DNA of 64,000 nucleotides. Origin: Dastarcus helophoroides (Eukaryota > Arthropoda > Insecta > Coleoptera > Bothrideridae). Both the position numbers and the translations under genes were made by a program. The DNA lies in NCBI GenBank assembly GCA_028583605.1, contig CM053328.1, positions 6,667,804 to 6,731,803 of the forward strand, written 5' to 3'. The notes beneath the pieces are model-generated. The model was given only the letters and a program-made list of their open reading frames with translations. It was not told the origin of the DNA and made no database searches. Each line of letters opens with the position of its first letter. Within the stretch, counting starts at the first letter, position 1. Positions 43,968 to 57,199 of this stretch are shown here, piece after piece.

Positions 43968-45159
43968 GTTATAAAAGAAACTAGTTCCGAATTTCTAATA
44001 ATTGTAGGTGTCAAATGAAGTGGAAGGCGGCCTTTTTTTAAGTTCGACTTTTTTTTAAATTTCCACATAATATTGGAAATACCAACTTTTTTGTAAAATA
44101 ATGCCTTTAATACATTGTCAACATTTCATACGATAGTTTGTTTATACTTGAGACTATAGAAAAATTCTCTTTTTAACTCTCTGTTTCTTGTTTTTTACTT
44201 TTAAAACAAACTGTAACAGTATATGCTCTTCTACTTTGCAAGGGAAACAGTGCTTCCTCAGTTTCCATAGAGAACACGCCACTGGACCTAATAAGTCACA
44301 ATTTTTAAAAAAGTTGTACTTTAAATATCAAAATAGAAGCGTTGTTAGTTTTTCAATGCAGCCTGCTAGTTCTGATAAGAAAGGTTGACAAAGATGTTCC
44401 TCAGGGATACTTTCTGGGTCTCTGATTGTTCTTGAAATAATGTGTTTATTAAAGGGGTGCCCCCAATTGAGAAGTTGTTGGCTTTACAGCCTTAAATGTT
44501 GTAATTCGTTGTGCTTTTGTTTAATATCGTGTCATTTAGGAATGCATACATTTCAGTTAAAACCAAATTATCTGCTTAAAATAATCAGCGACTTCCAAGT
44601 ACACTTGAACACATAGCAATGTGTTAATCGAGGAGGAATCGATCCCGGAACACATAAATTTGAAAAGCGGTGCTAAATGAACAAGCAATGGGGTCGGTGG
44701 GTAGGGCAGACATAAAGTTTCGTGAGATAACGTTTCTCTTTCTTAAAGCTTCTGTCGGTTGGCGTTAGAGCTCTTATCTGGAAACTCACGAACGGCCGAG
44801 GTCACTTCGAGCATGGAAATGTCACTGATTTATGCCAGAAGTTCTCCCGCATATTCCAACGAAATCATTCGAAATACTAACGGATACATTAAGGGTAATT
44901 TCGACCTTTCATTACGAAATTTATAACAATTTATTCCTCGATTCTTAAAAATAAGGAATTTAAACCGGATAAGCGGGGAACAAGAAAGATTACCAAAATG
45001 AAATACTGGACAACTGCCTAAATGCCAAAGAGTCTTAGATGTTTTTCTATATTTTCTTATTGCTGTGTTAATAACTATTTGAATCACTGAACAATTTTAC
45101 ATCAAAAGCGAATTTTCTTGAAATATAATTGCTCATTCGGGTTCAATGAATACACTGAA
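43968..45159. other. ordinary intergenic DNA
   Basis: No repeat and no convincing gene. Small frames (44188-44388 plus, 44830-45087 minus) lack motifs and start context. Confidence 0.4.
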
Positions 45160-46429
45160 TGTCCTTCCTTTTTTTCTTTCTTTCCTTCTTTGTTTCTTTC
45201 TTTCTTCCTGCATTTCTTTCTTTCTTCCTTCTCCCCTTCTTTTTTCTTTCTTTTATTCCTTCCGCATTTGTTTCCGTTCTTCTCCTTCCTCTTACCTTTC
45301 TTCTTACTTTTTTCATTCCTTCCCTTCTTTCTTCCTTTTTTCTTTCCATTTTCCTTTCTATATCTTCTTCCAATCCATTCTTTGCCTCTCTCTTTCTCCC
45401 TTCCTCTCTTCCTTTCTCCCTTCCTCTCTTTCTTTCTCCCTTACTTCTTTCCTTCCTTTCTTATTTCCTTCCTTTCTTTCCTTCTTCTTCTCTTCTTTTC
45501 CATTCTTCCTTTCCACCTTCTTTCCTTTCTTTATTCCTCCCTTCCTGGTTTTTGCTCCCATTTCCCATTCCATTCTTCCTCCCTTCCTGTGTTTCTCTCT
45601 TTTTTCCTTTCTTCCACTCTTTCTTCCTGCCTTTCTTTCTTCCTTCCTTCTTCTCTTCTTTTTTTCTTTCTTTTATTCCTTCCGGATTTGCTTCCGTCCT
45701 TAATTCTTTTTTCCTTTCTTCCTCCTTTTTTTCATTTCTTCCTTTCTTTCTTCATTTTTCCTTCCTATTGTTCCTTCCCACCTTCTTGAAATCCATTCTC
45801 TTTTCTTCCCTTCCTTCCTCTCTTCCTGCCGTCCTTCGTTCCTTTCTTCTTTCCTTCCTTTTTTTCGTTTTTTTCCCTTCTTTTCCATTCTTCCTTCCCC
45901 CTTCACTCTTTTCTTTCTTCCTCCCTTCCTGTTACTTGTTCCCATTTTCCATTTCATTCTTCCTTCCTGTTTGTCTTTTTTCTTTACTTCCTTCGCCTTT
46001 CTATTTTTCCTTCCTTCCTTCCTTCCTTCCTTTCTTCCTTCCTTCTTTCTTTTCTTTTTTTCTTCCTACCTTCTTTCCTTTTCTCCTTCCTCTTTTCCTT
46101 TAATTCTTCCTTGCATCCCTTCTGTTTTGCTTTTCTCCTTGTTACCTTCTTCCGTTCTATTCTTTCTTTCTTCATTCATTCCTTTCTTCCTCTTTTTTTT
46201 CTCTCTTCCTTCCCTGTTCCCTTTTTCCCTTATATTCTTCTTTCCTTTCTTCATTCCTTGTTTTCCTTTTCTCCCTTTTTCCTCCTTTCTTTCATCCTTT
46301 CTTCTTTTCTTTTTTTCTCTTTCCTTTAATCCCTTCTTTTTCCTTCCTTTCTTCTTGTTTCCCGTTTCCTTCTTTTAATCCATTCTTCCTTAATTTCTTT
46401 CTCGTTTTCTTCATTTTTCATTCAAGTAT

Positions 46430-46430
<1 letters not shown>
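45160..46430. repeat. pyrimidine-rich TTCC/TTTC low-complexity tract
   Basis: Almost pure C/T on the plus strand for 1.27 kb, built of TTCC, TTTC and TTCTTTC units. All the long open frames here (up to 314 codons, Phe/Ser/Leu/Pro-rich or Lys/Glu/Arg-rich on the other strand) are composition artefacts. Confidence 0.95.
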
Positions 46431-47350
<920 letters not shown>

Positions 47351-50300
47351 CAGTGGCGGCTGGCATATAGGCACTGTGGAACTGCAGGACCCCCAATTTC
47401 GCTTGCGAGTTTTTTTTCTCAAAATTTTCTGAACACTTCATTACACAATTTTTTGTAGAAATTTTAAATTTTCTCTGATTTCTTTTGTTTGAAATTTAAG
47501 GTTTCTTTCACGAAGTTACGAATTTAAAAACCCCATTTTATGTTTAACTATGATCAAAATCACATTTTCAAAAACTATTTTCAAAGTTTTGAAGGGGAAA
47601 TCAATATTTTGAGCAGAAATTAAAATGTTAAAAAAAACTCAAATTTCTTTGAAAATGCCAACATTTTGAGAAAATAATTACAATTTCAATAAAAGATACA
47701 AATTCAACTCATCTCGCATTTTAATATTTCTCTAAAAAATAAATTAATACGGTATCTTCGAATGTTTACCTCACAGCTCATTTTGTATAAAAATGTTGAG
47801 TTTTTTCAGATATTCCGATTTTTTTTAGGAAATTTTAATTTTTTCTGTAGTTTCCATTTTTCCGAAATATTTTATAAAAAGAAATTTTCTCGAAATTTCC
47901 ATTTTTCCTGAAGGTGTTGTTCTTAAAATTTCTTCTAGAAATTCCACTTTCTCCAGATTTTTCTTTGTGTTCCTCTAATTGTCAAGTTTTTTCACGACAC
48001 TGACAATTTAAAGTTCATTTTATTTTCTAGTTTTGACAAGAAATATTTGGAAAAAAACCCTGAAAGCTTTATAAAAATTTTAACATTTTGGGAAAAACAA
48101 ATAAATTTCAATTTTTTTGTAAGGATATTTCCATTATTTTTTTTTCAAATTTTGACTTATTCTCTAGGAAATTTTGCTTTCTTTCCTATGGAATTTGTCT
48201 TTTTCTATAAACATTTTATACAAAGAATTTTTTTTGAAATTTCGACTTTTCCTGGAGATTTGTCTTTGAAATATTGCAGAAATTTTGATTTCCCTCTAAT
48301 TTGTTTTGGAAATTTAAAAGTTTCTTAACAAAATTTTATTATTTTTAAAGTTCATTTTATTTTGTAATTTTGATAAGAAACTGAAAATTATTAAGTATAA
48401 GTTTAGGGAAAATAAACTTCAAATCTGCATAAAAATAAGAAAACTGGGAAAAATATTAAAATTTCAAGAAAAAATAAACCTTGTCAATTTCAAACTTTCT
48501 TACAATTTGATATTTCTCTAAAAAATTACTACTACTGAGGACCAAAGAAAATTCTGAATCGGAATTTCCAATTTTTTTAGAAATGTTTAATTTATTCTTA
48601 AAATTCTTAAGTTCGAATTTAAAATTCAAATTTCGATAAAAAAAGATCGAAATTTAAAGATTAAACTCAAAATTTCAAGAGAAAGCAGATCATATTTTTA
48701 GAAAAAGTTGAAATTTTTTATTAGTAAACAACGTTTTTCACAAAAAAAACATTTTCGGAATTAGAGAAAAAAATTTATTTTTGAAATAAATTAATTGTCA
48801 AAAATATTTTCGACTTTTAAAGTGGCTATTACTGAAATGTTTGAAAAAAAAGTCAACATTCCTAAAAGGGTCTCAAAATTGCGAAATTAAATTAATCAAA
48901 ATATTGAAAAAAATTCATTAACAATTTACTGCTCTAATTTAATTTTTTTCTAGTTATTTTGAAGCTCCAGAGAAATTTCAAAAATCAAATATTCCAACTT
49001 GAAGCCAATTTTTCGTGATTAAAACTCAAATTTTGACAATTTATTTGTACATAAAATGCAGGTTTTTTTTGGAAATTTGTTTCAAAACTTTGCACAATTT
49101 TAAAAATAGAAATTTTTGTTATTAATTTTTTTTAATTCGAGTGTAATTTCAAAATTTTTCTCAAAAAATGTAAATTTAAAAAGAAAAACATTTAAAAAAT
49201 AAAGCCAAAGTTATCAGAAAAGTCGAACTTTAAAAAAAAATTTAAATCTTAAAAAATTTTGAAATTTTCATAGAAAGTCAAATTTTCAAAAGAAAATGAT
49301 TGCGAAAAAAATTTTAAATTTTTAAAATGGTCGACATTTTGAATAATTTTGGGAATGTGAATAAAAGACAAATTTTTGGAAAAATATCGACATATAAAAT
49401 AAATTGCAGAATTTTTAATTAAAATTTCAAAGAAGCTGAATATTTTGAATATTTAGAAAACTCTAAATTATCGAAAAATTCGTAATTATCAAACAAGTTG
49501 AAATTTTGAAAAGGTAAAATTTTGAAAAAAGTGAGATTCACAATAGTTTAAGTTTAAAAAGAATCTTAGGTCGAAGATTTAGTACGAAATGTTTAAATAA
49601 ATGTATAAATAAAATTTTAAAAAAGTTCGAACTTTTTAAAAAAAGTTCGAACTTTTTAAAATAAGTCTAGTTTTCAACAAGTCGGAATTTTTAAAAAAAA
49701 GCCGAAGTTTTGAAATGAAGCCGAAATGTTACGAAATATTAGTGAAAAATTTCAATAAAATGTTTTAAAAAATGTCCGACCTTAAAAAAAATTACAATTT
49801 TCAAATAAAGGATCGACAGTTTGCAAAAAAATGTCAAAAATTTGAACATAGTTAAAATTAAAAAAATAGTCAAAATTTTTAGTTTTCCATTTTTTTTCAA
49901 TTTTGGAAAATGACAAAAATTTTGAAAAATTTGAACATTTGAAAAATACCGGAATTTTCAACAAAGTGAGAATTAAAATAAAAAGTCGAAAATCTGAAAA
50001 AAGTGCAGATTTAAGAAAAGGTTAAAATATTCAATAGAGTCGAAATTTGTTGACAAGGCAAAAATTTTCAAAAGAAGTGAAAATTTGGCAAAAAAAGAAA
50101 TTTTCCAATAGAAGAGGTCGAAATTTATAGTCCAAAAGATTTGAAAATTTTTATCAAATTTACGAAATACATAATTCGAAATTTTAAAAAAGTTTAAATT
50201 TTGAATAGTTGGCAAATTTGCTCTCAACTTTTCAATAAAAAACAAAATTTTCGAAATCGGAATATTGAAAACAAGTGAAAATTATCAGATAGATCGAGGT

Positions 50301-51147
50301 TTTCAAAAGTCGAAATATTGAGAAGTTAAGATTTTGGAAAAAGTTTAAATTTTTGGTAGCTAAAATTTTGAATCAAAGTGGAACATTTTTTTAAAAAGTT
50401 GAAATTTTAGGTCAAAAAATTTAAAATTTTGAAAAAATGTCAAACATTTCATAAAATTTCAAAATTTTCAAAAAATCTAATGTTTGAAAGAATTTTGAAA
50501 ATTAAAAAGTAGTGAAATTTTCAACAACAAAAAAATCAAAAAACAATCGAAACTTTGCAAAAAAAGTCGAAATTTTGGAAAATAGTTGACCTTTAAATAA
50601 AAACCAATCGAAACTATTAAGAGTCGAAATTTAAAATAAAATAATTATAATTTTCCAAAAAAGAAAATTATAAACAAAGATAAAATTTAGAAAAAAGTCG
50701 AAAATTTAAGTCAAAAGTCCAGTTTTGAAGAAAATTACATTTTCAGAAAAAGTAAGAATTTTCAAATAATAAAAATTTAAAAAAATGTAATGATTAATTT
50801 CCAAAAAAAATTTAAAAAAACAGAACACCGAAAAGTCTAAATATTTACGAAGATAGGGAAATTTTTAAAAGAGTATTCACAGTTTTTCAGAAAAGTCAAT
50901 ATTTAATAATAAAATAAGGTCGAGATTACGTGAAAAAGTTTAAATTTTGCAATACAGTCGAAATTGGAAAAAAATCCAACCTTTCAAAAAACGCGACATT
51001 ATCAGAAGTTTTCAAAAAAATCTAAAATTTTCGAAAAGTAACGTTTTGAAAATGTCGAAATTTTCGGTCGAAATAATAACTATAAAAATTTTAAAACGCT
51101 AAAGATGTCGCAGCACCCCCATTAGTTTTGGCTACGAGCCGCCACTG
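47351..51147. mobile_element. complete AT-rich TIR element, hAT-like, non-autonomous
   Basis: 3,797 bp. The left end CAGTGGCGGCTGGC and the right end ...AGCCGCCACTG form an 11-bp perfect terminal inverted repeat. Both flanks read TTACTTAC, compatible with the 8-bp duplication of hAT elements, although the CTTA array makes this weak. Inside is AT-rich non-coding DNA; the longest frame is 93 codons and is repetitive. It is collinear with 439-5545 but holds each amplified module only once, so it is probably nearer the ancestral state. It would need a transposase from elsewhere. Confidence 0.8.
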
Positions 51148-51656
51148 TTACTTACTTACTTAATTAGTTACTTACTTACTTATTTACTTAATTACCTACT
51201 TACTTATTTACTTACCCAATTACTTACTTACTTATTTACTTTCCTACTTTGGTGATCGTAAATTTAATATTGAAATTAAAATGTCTGTATATTTTCAAAG
51301 TTTACCTACACACCTACTTAATTACTTATTTACCTAATTATTTACCTAATTACTTACTTACTTATTTACTTTCCTACTTTGGTGATTAAGATCGAAAATT
51401 TAATATTGAAATTAAAATGTCTGTATATTTTCAAAGTTTACCTACACACCTACTTAATTACTTACTTACCTAATTATTTTCTTACTTAATTACCTACTTA
51501 TTTATTTACTAATTACCCACTTATTTAATTACATACTTACCTAATTATTTACTTACTTAATACTTGCTTACTTAATTACTTACTTACCCACTTACTTACC
51601 TACTTACTTAATTACACACTTAGCTAATTACTTACTTTATTACTTACTGACTAATA
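51148..51656. repeat. CTTA array with two embedded 65-bp blocks
   Basis: Two copies of a non-CTTA block (GGTGATYRWAAATTTAATATTGAAATTAAAATGTCTGTATA type) lie at 51250-51302 and 51381-51438, within a ~120-bp local duplication. Confidence 0.9.
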
Positions 51657-53323
51657 ATCCTAATATTAAAAGGAGGAAAGTCATCACAGAATCCGGAAGC
51701 CTACAGATACAGACCCATATGTCTGCTGAACACTATTAGTAAATTATACGAAACCCTGATAAAGGCGAGTCTTGTGAAGGAGATTGATGAAGGACTCTCC
51801 CCTAATCAGTATGGTTTCAGAAAGAGAAGATCGACCATACAAGCCATCCAGATGGTCACCAAATTGAGGGAGCAGGCAAAGGAAAGGTGGTGTGCTCTGA
51901 TCACGTTGGACGTGACAAATGCCTTCAATACGTCGTCTTCGGGCCTGATAATGAACGAGCTAAAAAGAAAAACGGTATCCCATATCTAGTTAATATAGTG
52001 GGAAGTTACCTGAAAGAAAGAAAACTTCAAATAGACCGAAAAGAAGAAATCAAGGTATCAGTGGGGTTCCGCAGTGCTCCGTCCTGGAGCCAACTCTGTG
52101 GAACACTCTCTATGACGGCGTACTACGACTGAAATTGATAGTAGGGGCAACAACTACAGGCTTTGTAGATGATTTGGCTCTGATAGTTACTGCTGAGGAT
52201 GAGGAGGAATTGAAATTCCGGGTGAATGAATCACTGCTTTGCATAAGCACATGGATGAAGGAAAACAATCTGAAGTTGGCCCCCACATAAAACGGGGACG
52301 GTCATTATGAAAGTACCAAGGAAAAGGAATAATGTCTATTTCCAACTGAAGGAAACGAGGATTGTATCAAAGAGAGCCGTAAGATACTTAGGAGTGATGA
52401 TAGACGATAACAACGCATAAGGAGAACATATCCTCACGGTGACAAAAAAGGCGGAACAGAAGGCAGCAGCTTTGGCAAAACTAATGCCGAACCTAGGCGG
52501 ACCACGAACCATTAAGCGGCATATCCTAAGCAAGGCGGTGTACTCTATTTTGCTGTACGCAGCCCCAGTTTAGCACCCAGCTGTGAAGAAAAAGTGCTAC
52601 AGGTCGGCAATAGAGAAGGTTCAGCGTAAACTTTTGCTGAGAGTAACGTGCTCATAGTTCGTGCTCATAACAGTTTCAACGAAGGCCCTGCAAGTCGTAG
52701 GTGGAACTATACCCATCGATTTACAGGTGAAAAAGAGGTGCCTTATACATCAAAGAGGAACAGAAGTCTCCAAGCAAGAAAGAGCCACGATAACAGAAGA
52801 ACTCCTGGATGAATGGCAAAGTCGATGGGAAGAGAACACCTCGGTGGCCCAGTGGACAAAGCGATGTATCCCTTATATAAAACTCTGGACACAGTGTAAA
52901 TATCGGCAGGTCGAGTACTTCACGGCGCAGATACTTACTGGACATGGGCGTCTTAGAAGTTATGCAAAAAAGATGGGTAAATACGGTCACACATGAGAGC
53001 ATTCACTATTTGACGGCTCAAAGTGGGAAAGGGAGAGGCAAGAAGCATGCAGCATAATAGGGAGAACGTTTACAGTGAACAACTTTGGAGCTGAAATAAT
53101 GTCCGGCAGCTTCAATGCCATTAAAAAGATGTCAAAGGCGATAATGGAGACGAGGAACGAGAGGAGAGACAATGATTGACAGGGAACTATCACCTTTGAA
53201 GATATGCCCTAAAGCAGTACCAAAATGGATAGTGAAGAAAGCGGGGGTTTTTTAATTGGTGCAAACCCAACTCGCCAAAAAGAGTGGTGTCTTTAAATAG
53301 ATTTTCCCCTGTAATAAAAAAAA
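51657..53323 (+). pseudogene. R1-clade LINE, 5'-truncated and decayed
   Basis: Reverse transcriptase of an R1-type non-LTR element. RYRPICLLNTISKLYE and NQYGFRKRRSTIQAI open the domain near 51705-51840, TLDVTNAFN gives the first catalytic aspartate region, and FVDDLALIV at 52162-52188 the second. After RT come YLGVMIDD (52387-52410), LLYAAPV and a C-terminal tail with HGRLRSYAKKMGK ending near 53180, where R1-clade proteins carry a CCHC-like motif, here degraded. Several stops and at least three frame changes interrupt it. A short 3' untranslated part ends in AATAAAAAAAA at 53323. The 5' half (ORF1, endonuclease) is missing. It is inserted in the CTTA array. Confidence 0.93.
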
Positions 53324-54221
53324 CTTACTTGCTTAACGATTTACTTACTCAATTACTTACTTACTCGCTTACTTATTTAATTACTTACCTACTTACTTAA
53401 TTACTTACCTTACTTACGTACTTAATTACTTAACTACTTACTTAATTAATTACTTGCTTACTTAATTACTTACCCAATTACTTACTTACTTAGTGACCTA
53501 CTTCCTTAATTACTTAATTATGCACTCACCTAATTACCCTCTTACCTAATGACTTTCATACTTAATTACTTACTTACTCACTTACATAATTACTTACCTA
53601 CTTAGTTAATTAGTTACTTATTTACTTATTGACTTAATTACCCAGTTACTTCATTACTTACTTACTTACATACTTACTTACTCACTCACTTACCTACTTA
53701 TTTATTACTTAATCACTTACCTAATTATTTAATGACCTAATTCCTTAGTTACTCACTTAATTATCTACTTACCTAATTACACAATTACTTAATTATTCAC
53801 TTAATTATTTACTTACTTAATTACTTACCCACTAACTTACTTACTTTGGTGATTAAGATCGAAAATTGGATATTGAAATTAAAATGTCTGTATATTTTAA
53901 AAGTTTACTTACTTATTTAATTACTTACTTACTTAATTATTTACCTACTTACTTACTTAATTACTTACTAACCTACTTACTTGTTTAATTACTTACTCAA
54001 TTACTTACTTACTTATTTATTTACTTAATTACTAACTTACCTAATTACTTACCTACCTAATTAGTTTCTTACTTAATTACTTACTTACCTAATTACTTAC
54101 TTACCTACTGACTTACTTAATTAGTTACTTACTTACTTAATTACTTACTACCTAATTACTTACTTACACGCTTGCTTATTTAATTACGTACTTACTTATT
54201 TAATTAGCTACTTACTTATTC
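53324..54221. repeat. CTTA array, right part
   Basis: Degenerate CTTA units with another 65-bp non-CTTA block at 53845-53905 (TTTGGTGATTAAGATCGAAA and onward). Confidence 0.93.
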
Positions 54222-54510
54222 TTCATGGTAGACCCTTATTGACCGGAAATATTATGTTTTTTTCAATTTATTTAACATTTCTTCGGCCCAGTTTGGAAAT
54301 ATTTACATTTTTATGGTTTGTTGACAATTTTCTAAACAATTTTTGAAATGCGACTACGTGATATTATATTATATGAAGTGACGTTTTCAATAAATTTAAA
54401 TATCACGTAGTCGCATTTCAAAAATTGTTTAGAAAATTGTCAACAAACCATAAAAATTTAAATATTTCCAAACTGGGCCGAAGAAATGTTAAATAAATTG
54501 AAAAAAACAG
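54222..54510. mobile_element. palindromic foldback element, 109-bp arms
   Basis: 54257-54365 and 54399-54507 are almost perfect reverse complements, separated by 33 bases. The left side carries an extra 35 bases (CTTCATGGTAGACCC to ATTATG) that also precede the related single-arm copy at 60539. It is bounded by CTTA repeat on both sides, showing insertion into the array. No coding capacity. A foldback or MITE-like element is the best description; no superfamily can be given. Confidence 0.85.
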
Positions 54511-55261
54511 TTACTTACTTACTTACTACTTAATTACTTACTTATTTCCTTAATAACTTTCTTACTTATTTACCTACTTACTTTGAAATTAAGATATTGA
54601 AATTAAAATGTCTGTATATTTTCAAAGCTTTGACTTGGACCTCGAAATTCTGGGGAAATCGTCGCAAAGTTTCAACCTTATTTGTTCGTAACTTGAAATT
54701 TTTCAAAAAAAAATTGAAGTTTAAAATAAACGGTTGAGAAAACGTCGGAATTAGAGGAAATAAAATTAAAAATCTTTCAAAAAAGTCTTAATTTTCGAGT
54801 TTAAAAATGCTCTGATTTTGTGTAAAACTCCATACAACATTTAATACTAAATTTCGAGAAGAATATCCAAAGGTTGAAATTTCAGGACTAAACTGAAAAT
54901 TTTCAGAGTAAAAACTTTGGAATAAAAACTAAATTTATATGAAATTATTTTCTTCAAATTACGACTTTTAGAAATTTTAAATTTTTAGGAAGTCGAAAAA
55001 CACAACAAAGGTTGCTCTAACGCGTTTCGGCAGCCAAGCTGTCATCTTCAGGGCATTTTTCAGGGGACAAGTTCTGTATTTCGATTTTTGAAGATAACCA
55101 AGCTAACCACCAAAAAATAAATTTGGCATTTTTAAGTTCGAAAATTTTTAAAAATATTTTAAACAAATTGCCTAATTTTTCTGCAAATTTCGACGTCAAA
55201 TTCTAAAGATCATTTACATTTTAAAGTTTTTCTTAAAATTTGATCCTTTATTTGTAAATAT
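54511..55261. other. end of CTTA array and AT-rich DNA
   Basis: Short CTTA stretch to 54580, a fourth copy of the 65-bp block at 54583-54628 that continues into unique text (CTTTGACTTGGACCTCG), then AT-rich DNA. 55000-55110 is related to the hairpin of the 38571-42200 array and contains the hammerhead-like motif. Confidence 0.5.
55020..55051 (-). other. hammerhead-like motif, copy 1
   Basis: On the minus strand CTGAAGA, then a stem GACAGC-TTG-GCTGCC (one A-C mismatch), then CGAAACGCGT. CTGANGA-stem-GAAA is the conserved core of hammerhead ribozymes, but I see no partner strand with a cleavage triplet, so a complete ribozyme is not supported. Confidence 0.3.
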
Positions 55262-55636
55262 TGTTACGTGCGTTATCGGTTCGAATTGATACACGTGATA
55301 GATTATACCCACTTTATTACTGAATTAACTCGGCACACTTCAACTGAACAGTAACTCACTAATTATTTACTAATTGCTAACCAACTTATTGCACTTGCTT
55401 CTAACTGACTGACTCGAGGCAAAACTGACCGCCTTTTTATAGTTTCGGCCCGCGGCTTCCAGAATTTTCGGCAGATAAGGCTTATCGAATGCCGAAATTT
55501 CTGGAACGCTTATCTGCCGTTTGTTTCGTTATCGCGGCCGCTTTCCCCTTATCAGAACCTTCTAGAAACTTTTTTTATTTACTAAATTCTACAATTCTAT
55601 TCTAAGTCCTATTTCATCTATTTGCATTGCGTTACA
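55262..55636 (-). repeat. solo LTR of the gypsy family
   Basis: 375 bp, TGTTACG to GTTACA, clearly the same LTR as at 21748 and 27253 but more diverged in the AACTCACTTCT part (55320-55395). Flanked by the 4-bp duplication ATAT (55258-55261 and 55637-55640). No internal sequence, so it arose by LTR-LTR recombination. Its orientation matches the full-length copy. Confidence 0.95.
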
Positions 55637-56690
55637 ATATGTAATTTAAGCTTGACGCTATTTAACTGAAAATTTCGATTTTTTATAAGGTTTTAAAATC
55701 GAAATTTCGACTAAACAAGTAAAAATTTGAAAAAAAAGTTTAATCCATTAAAGAAATAATTAAAATTTCTAGTTTTACCCCAAAATGTTGGATTTTATTT
55801 TAAAATTTCGACTATACGTAATTTTGACTTTTTGTATAAATTATAAGCTTCAAGCAAAACCTTGGATGCGCAAAAAAGTTAAAACTTCGAGAAAAAATTT
55901 GAAAATTCTATAACACAGCAAAAATTTGGATATTTGGGCTAAAAATTCGAGAATCAATTCGAAAATTGAAATACAAACCTTGTCCTCTGAAACAAAGTAA
56001 GATTAAAAAACACAACAAGTGTTGCTCTAACGCGTTTCGATAGCTAAGCTATCATCTTCACAGAGATGCTATAGATAGATTTGTATTTCAATTTTTGAAG
56101 GTAACCAAAGACCTGTCCATTCCACCAAAATCAATTCGAAATTTTAAGCACTTCTTTATTTATAAATATGGAATTTCTTATGAAAATCTTTAGTTTATCC
56201 TAAAGATATAAGTACATTTCAGGCTTATGCCTAAAACCTACTTATTTTTTTTTTAATTTTTGTTTGAATACTCGAAATGTAGGTTTTTTTTTAATTTCGA
56301 ACCTAATCGCAAGTTTCGGCCATTTTCTAAAAATTTCAATTTTGACCTTCCTTTCGAAATTTCATGTTATAAAACTTAATTTTCTTCTCAAAATTTGTAT
56401 TTTTTTCTCAAAATTCCGTGTTTAAATTTTAAATTCGAAAAAAGTGTTTAAATTTCGAGAGTTTTCTCTAGATGTTTTTAATTGAAACTTTCTTTAATTA
56501 ATTATATTTTTTTAATTAGTCCCGTTTTGCAAAATTTGAGTTTATAATTTCAAAATTTGGAGTTTTAAAAATAAATATGGAACGATTTCTGGAAATTCCC
56601 TTAATGATTTTTACATCGAATTTTTTTCTAGAAATTTCAAATTTCACCGCATTATTGTAAATGATGTTAACTTAGTTACTTACTTACTCC
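55637..56690. other. AT-rich DNA with a hairpin-family relative
   Basis: 55966-56130 starts TTGAAATACAAACCTTGTCC and ends TTTGTATTTCAATTTTTGAA, that is, the outer arm ends of the array hairpin, but with a different loop that carries the second hammerhead-like motif. The rest is ordinary AT-rich DNA without a gene. Confidence 0.5.
56030..56060 (-). other. hammerhead-like motif, copy 2
   Basis: On the minus strand TGAAGA preceded by G (not C), a perfect stem GATAGC-TTA-GCTATC, then CGAAACGCGT. The stem differs from copy 1 at three positions, and all the differences keep or restore pairing. Confidence 0.3.
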
Positions 56691-56701
56691 TTTCCATTGT
56701 T

Positions 56702-56920
56702 CCAACAGATTAGCAACTGATCTCATTGTATCACTGAAGGAGTACGGGTGGGAGGCAGAAAGAAAAAAAGGAAGGAAGAAAGAAGGAAAGAAAGAGAAAA
56801 AGAAAGAAGGGAAGGAAGAAAGAAGGAAAGAAAGAAGTAGAGAGATGAAGAAAGAGAGAGAGATGGAGAATGAGGGAGAGAGAGAAAGAGAGAGATGAGA
56901 TGGAGAGACAGATGGAGAAT

Positions 56921-57019
<99 letters not shown>

Positions 57020-57038
57020 AGAAAGAGTGAGAGAGGAG

Positions 57039-57070
<32 letters not shown>

Positions 57071-57146
57071 TAAAGGGAGAGAGAGAGAGAGAGAGAGAGA
57101 GAAAGGGAGAGAGAAAGAGTCAGAGAGAGAGAGAGAAGAGAAGAGA

Positions 57147-57199
<53 letters not shown>

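Noticed and set aside
45143..46378. Very long open frames (up to 314 codons on plus, Lys/Glu/Arg-rich on minus)
   Set aside because: All lie in an almost pure pyrimidine tract where stop codons are rare by composition; frames overlap in all phases and have no domain.
55000..56130. Complete hammerhead ribozyme
   Set aside because: Only the CTGANGA-stem-GAAA part is visible; no complementary strand for a third stem and no cleavage triplet were found, and copy 2 has a core mismatch.
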